Shown here: positions 13,033 to 16,183 of the stretch, piece by piece
How positions within the stretch are numbered: position 1 is the stretch's first letter
Layout of the letters: every line of letters begins with the position of its first letter
Source of the DNA: Psychrobacter sp. UBA6766
GTDB taxonomy: Bacteria; Pseudomonadota; Gammaproteobacteria; Pseudomonadales; Moraxellaceae
Assembly (NCBI RefSeq): GCF_002453355.1
Contig: NZ_DKGQ01000049.1
Span: forward strand, 23,987 to 40,169
Direction: 5' to 3'
DNA length: 16,183 nt
The notes under the pieces: model-generated
Seen by the model: the letters and a program-made list of their open reading frames with translations, nothing else
What the model was told of the DNA's origin: nothing
The model's database searches: none
Made by a program: the position numbers and the translations under genes

Positions 13033-15636
13033 GTGTTAGAAGCTTATCGTAAACATGTCGCAGAACGTGCTGAGCTAGGAACTGTTCCACTTCCATTAAA
13101 TGAGAAGCAGGTAGCAGAATTGGTTGAGCTGCTTAAAAACCCACCAGCGGGCGAAGATGCGTTCTTGATGGACTTGTTAGAAAACCGTATTCCTGCCGGG
13201 GTTGACCAAGCCGCTTATGTTAAAGCTGCATTTTTAGCTGCTATCGTTAAAGGCGAAGCGACTTCATCACTTATCAGCAAGAAAAAAGCCGTTGAAATCT
13301 TAGGCACCATGCAAGGTGGTTATAACGTTCAGCCATTGGTTGCCGCGCTTGATGATGCGGAAGTGGCTCAAGAAGCCGCTGATGCTTTAAAGAAAACGTT
13401 GCTAGTATTCGATGCGTTCAATGACGTAACCGAAAAAGCGGAAGCTGGCAATGCGATCGCTAAAGAAGTCGTTCAATCTTGGGCAGACGCTGAGTGGTTC
13501 TTAAACCGTGATGCTGTTCCAGCGAAGACCACTTATACCACATTTAAAGTGACTGGCGAAACCAACACCGATGACTTGTCACCTGCGCAAGATGCGTGGA
13601 GCCGCCCAGACATTCCATTGCATTCATTAGCCATGCACAAAAACTCTCGTGACGGCATCATTGCTGACGAAGAGGGCGTTATTGGTCCAATGAAGCAAAT
13701 CGAAGCGCTAAAAGAAAAAGGTCATCCACTTGCCTATGTTGGTGACGTGGTTGGTACGGGTTCTAGCCGTAAGTCTGCGACCAACTCAGTACTTTGGCTT
13801 ATGGGTAATGATATTCCAAACGTGCCAAACAAACGTGGTGGCGGTCTAGTATTAGGTAACAATATCGCTCCTATCTTCTTTAATACTATGGAAGATTCTG
13901 GCGCCTTGCCAATCGAAAAAGTCGCGGTTGATAATCTAAATATGGGCGATGTTTTTGACATTTATCCGTATGAAGGCAAAATTACTAAGCATGACTCTGA
14001 CGAGGTATTATCAACGTTTACGCTAAATTCGCCAACACTCCTTGACGAAGTTCGTGCTGGTGGCCGTATTCCATTAATCGTTGGTCGTGGTTTGACCAAT
14101 CGCGCTCGTGAATATATGGGTCTAGGTCATTCAGACGTATTCGCTAAGCCAGAAGAGCCAGCGAATACTGGTAAAGGTTTTACTCTAGCGCAGAAAATGG
14201 TTGGTAAAGCTTGTGGCCTAGAAGGCGTTCGTCCTGGAATGTACTGTGAACCAAAAATGACCACAGTCGGCTCGCAAGATACCACAGGCCCGATGACTCG
14301 TGACGAGCTAAAAGACTTAGCGTGTTTGGGCTTCCAAGCAGACCTCGTGATGCAGTCGTTCTGTCATACTGCCGCTTATCCAAAGCCAGTTGACGTTGAA
14401 ACTCAGCACACACTTCCTGACTTTATCATGAACCGCGGCGGCGTCAGCTTACGTCCAGGTGATGGTATCATTCACTCGTGGTTGAACCGTATGTTACTTC
14501 CAGATACCGTTGGTACTGGTGGTGACTCGCATACGCGCTTCCCAATGGGTATCTCATTCCCAGCGGGTTCTGGTTTGGTTGCATTTGCTGCCGCAACTGG
14601 TGTGATGCCACTAGATATGCCTGAGTCTGTCCGTGTGCGGTTTGTGGGCGAACGTCAACCTGGCATCACGCTTCGAGACTTGGTCCATGCGATTCCTTAT
14701 CAAGCCATCAAAGAAGGCTATTTGACCGTTGAGAAGAAAGGTAAAATCAACGAGTTCAATGGTCGTATCCTTGAGATCGAAGGCTTAGAAGACTTAACGG
14801 TTGAGCAAGCGTTTGAATTGTCGGATGCGTCAGCTGAGCGTAGTGCGGCTGGTTGTACTATCACGTTATCTGAAGAATCAGTAACTGAGTACCTAAACTC
14901 AAACATCACGCTGCTTAAATGGATGATCTCAGAAGGCTATGGCGATGCGCGTACGATCAGCCGCCGCGTTGAGCAAATGCAAGAGTGGCTTACCAACCCA
15001 AGCCTCATGCGTGCTGACGAAGATGCAGAATATACTATCGATATGACGATTGATATGTCTGAAATCAAAGAGCCGATTCTTTGTTGCCCGAACGATCCAG
15101 ACGATGCCAAAACATTGGCAGATGTCGCAGGCGATACCATTGATGAAGTATTCATCGGTTCGTGCATGACCAACATCGGTCACTTCCGTGCGGCGGGAAA
15201 ACTTTTACAAGACGTTCCAGCAGGCAGCCTCAAAACTCGTCTATGGATTGCGCCGCCAACCAAAATGGATGCGCGTCAATTGATGGAAGAAGGCTACTAC
15301 AACATTTATGCTCAAGCCGGCGCTCGTACTGAAATGCCAGGTTGTTCGTTATGTATGGGTAACCAAGCACGAATCGCGCCGAAATCGACTGCGGTATCGA
15401 CTTCTACCCGTAACTTCCCGAACCGTCTAGGACAAGGTGCTAACGTTTATCTGGCTTCTGCAGAGCTCGCAGCGGTAGCGGCGGTACTTGGTAAACTACC
15501 AACCAATGACGAATATCAGCAGTACGCTGGTATGCTAAACAGCATGGGTGCGGAAGTGTATCAATACATGAACTTCGATCGCATGAAAGACTACACTGAA
15601 GAAGCGGACAAAATTAACGTTGCTCAGTTGACCTAA
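13033..15636 (+). CDS. acnB: Aconitate hydratase B (bifunctional aconitase / 2-methylisocitrate dehydratase)
   Basis: Interconverts citrate and isocitrate through cis-aconitate in the TCA cycle; AcnB enzymes also act on 2-methylisocitrate, and the apo form can bind RNA (family knowledge). The 867-aa product matches E. coli AcnB (865 aa) end to end: the HEAT-like N-terminal domain from LEAYRKHVAERAE, the swivel domain with FKVTGETNTDDLSPA and GTGSSRKSATNS, then VGSQDTTGPMTRDEL and GGDSHTRFPMG. The [4Fe-4S] ligands are C711 (GSCMTNIGHF), C771 and C774 (GCSLCMGNQA), as in C710, C769 and C772 of E. coli. The start is GTG 13033: GAGGA (13020-13024) lies eight bases upstream and the family begins exactly there. 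The open frame extends upstream to TTG 12916, but those 39 residues have no counterpart in E. coli AcnB. Confidence 0.97.
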   Translation: MLEAYRKHVAERAELGTVPLPLNEKQVAELVELLKNPPAGEDAFLMDLLENRIPAGVDQAAYVKAAFLAAIVKGEATSSLISKKKAVEILGTMQGGYNVQPLVAALDDAEVAQEAADALKKTLLVFDAFNDVTEKAEAGNAIAKEVVQSWADAEWFLNRDAVPAKTTYTTFKVTGETNTDDLSPAQDAWSRPDIPLHSLAMHKNSRDGIIADEEGVIGPMKQIEALKEKGHPLAYVGDVVGTGSSRKSATNSVLWLMGNDIPNVPNKRGGGLVLGNNIAPIFFNTMEDSGALPIEKVAVDNLNMGDVFDIYPYEGKITKHDSDEVLSTFTLNSPTLLDEVRAGGRIPLIVGRGLTNRAREYMGLGHSDVFAKPEEPANTGKGFTLAQKMVGKACGLEGVRPGMYCEPKMTTVGSQDTTGPMTRDELKDLACLGFQADLVMQSFCHTAAYPKPVDVETQHTLPDFIMNRGGVSLRPGDGIIHSWLNRMLLPDTVGTGGDSHTRFPMGISFPAGSGLVAFAAATGVMPLDMPESVRVRFVGERQPGITLRDLVHAIPYQAIKEGYLTVEKKGKINEFNGRILEIEGLEDLTVEQAFELSDASAERSAAGCTITLSEESVTEYLNSNITLLKWMISEGYGDARTISRRVEQMQEWLTNPSLMRADEDAEYTIDMTIDMSEIKEPILCCPNDPDDAKTLADVAGDTIDEVFIGSCMTNIGHFRAAGKLLQDVPAGSLKTRLWIAPPTKMDARQLMEEGYYNIYAQAGARTEMPGCSLCMGNQARIAPKSTAVSTSTRNFPNRLGQGANVYLASAELAAVAAVLGKLPTNDEYQQYAGMLNSMGAEVYQYMNFDRMKDYTEEADKINVAQLT

Positions 15637-15685
15637 GCTTTAAATTGAAACGTTTTTAAAGTTTTATCGCTCTTACATAAATAGG

Positions 15686-15714
15686 AACCCCGTATCGTGA
15701 TGATGCGGGGTTTT
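15686..15714 (+). terminator. Intrinsic terminator of acnB
   Basis: AACCCCGTATC (15686-15696) pairs with GATGCGGGGTT (15702-15712) with one G-T pair and loop GTGAT, followed by TT and further T-rich sequence. It lies about 50 bp after the acnB stop. Confidence 0.85.
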
Positions 15715-15843
15715 CTTCTTTTTAATATCAATAATGCATTTAACTGTAATCACGACAGGAGTTGTCGTAATAGACATACGTCTGCACTCAAAACTCTTAA
15801 AATATATCTATAATCAAGAAATAAAATTGTTATAGGCATTAAG

Positions 15844-16183
15844 ATGAGTTTTTCAATGGAAATATTATTAGGTTTTTTAGCAGTGATAGCAGCTATTACT
15901 GTACCACTCATTATCTATTTTCTGCAAAAAAGCAAAAAGCAACTTTCCTATGAAATTATTTCAAACACACAGTTAGTAGGTGTTGAAAACGAGATTCAAG
16001 ATAGGATTACGATATTATATGACGAAAAACAAGTTGTAAATGTTCATTTAATTTCTATTAGGTTCGTCAATGATGGAAACCAACCTATTTCTATAGATGA
16101 TTCTGCTATGCCTATTAACATAAAATTAGGTAGCGCTACAAATATACTTACCTGCGAAGTGTTTGACCCCTGCCGTCAAATCC
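15844..16183 (+). CDS. Hypothetical single-pass membrane protein (5' part, runs off the window)
   Basis: The first 113 codons are present and the frame is open at the right edge. The N-terminus has one strong membrane segment (about residues 5-26, MEILLGFLAVIAAITVPLIIYF) followed by a basic stretch (QKSKKQ) that suggests an N-out, C-in anchor. The rest looks beta-rich (LSYEIISNTQLVGV, ITILYDEKQVVNVHLISIRFVNDGNQPI), the kind of pattern seen in Ig-like or beta-sandwich domains; this reading is inference. The ribosome binding site is weak (AGG about 12 bases upstream). An in-frame ATG four codons in is an alternative start. It follows the acnB terminator and is not part of that transcript. I do not recognise a named family. 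Confidence 0.7.
   Translation, partial: MSFSMEILLGFLAVIAAITVPLIIYFLQKSKKQLSYEIISNTQLVGVENEIQDRITILYDEKQVVNVHLISIRFVNDGNQPISIDDSAMPINIKLGSATNILTCEVFDPCRQI

Overview
The window looks like chromosomal DNA of a gamma-proteobacterium of the Moraxellaceae, most likely Psychrobacter. This is an inference from moderately low GC, AT-rich intergenic DNA and the protein repertoire (UvrB, AcnB, LipA, a TAXI-type TRAP transporter). No species claim is possible without a search. No rRNA, tRNA, CRISPR array, transposase or phage gene is visible.

Layout, left to right. The 5' part of a Dps ferritin-like gene runs off the left edge on the minus strand. A 474-bp divergent gap leads to uvrB (+), which ends at a good intrinsic terminator. 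Two tandem HisC-like PLP aminotransferase paralogues follow (3012-4064 and 4320-5390). They align without gaps over 345 residues at about 64% identity, and each appears to have its own promoter and terminator. An unrecognised 125-aa protein (5625-6002, +) then faces a small cysteine-containing lipoprotein (6155-6541, -) across a perfect 11-bp hairpin.

The 589-bp gap between the lipoprotein and the transporter is the most unusual stretch. It contains long-range complementary segments (6699-6709 with 6967-6977; 6786-6801 with 6907-6919), a local hairpin and a terminal T-run. Together these suggest an undescribed structured RNA, or less likely a small palindromic element. Next comes a tightly overlapping three-gene TRAP operon (7131-10726): a TAXI substrate-binding lipoprotein, a DUF1850 protein and a fused 4TM/12TM permease. 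It is preceded by a 7-bp inverted repeat that overlaps its likely promoter and is closed by a strong, probably bidirectional terminator shared with lipA.

On the minus strand lie lipA (lipoyl synthase) with an extended -10 promoter and a leader hairpin, and a stand-alone 4-carboxymuconolactone-decarboxylase-like gene. acnB (aconitase B, +) then follows a long leader with a 9-bp paired structure just before its ribosome binding site; its start is a GTG, not the more upstream TTG. After its terminator the window ends inside a gene for an unrecognised single-pass membrane protein.

Functionally this is mostly core metabolism and maintenance: DNA repair, iron/DNA protection, the TCA cycle, lipoate synthesis, amino-acid transamination and organic-acid-type uptake. 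I found no complete novel multi-gene system. The most notable non-standard signals are the candidate structured RNA, the acnB leader, and the operator-like repeats at the transporter and the first aminotransferase.
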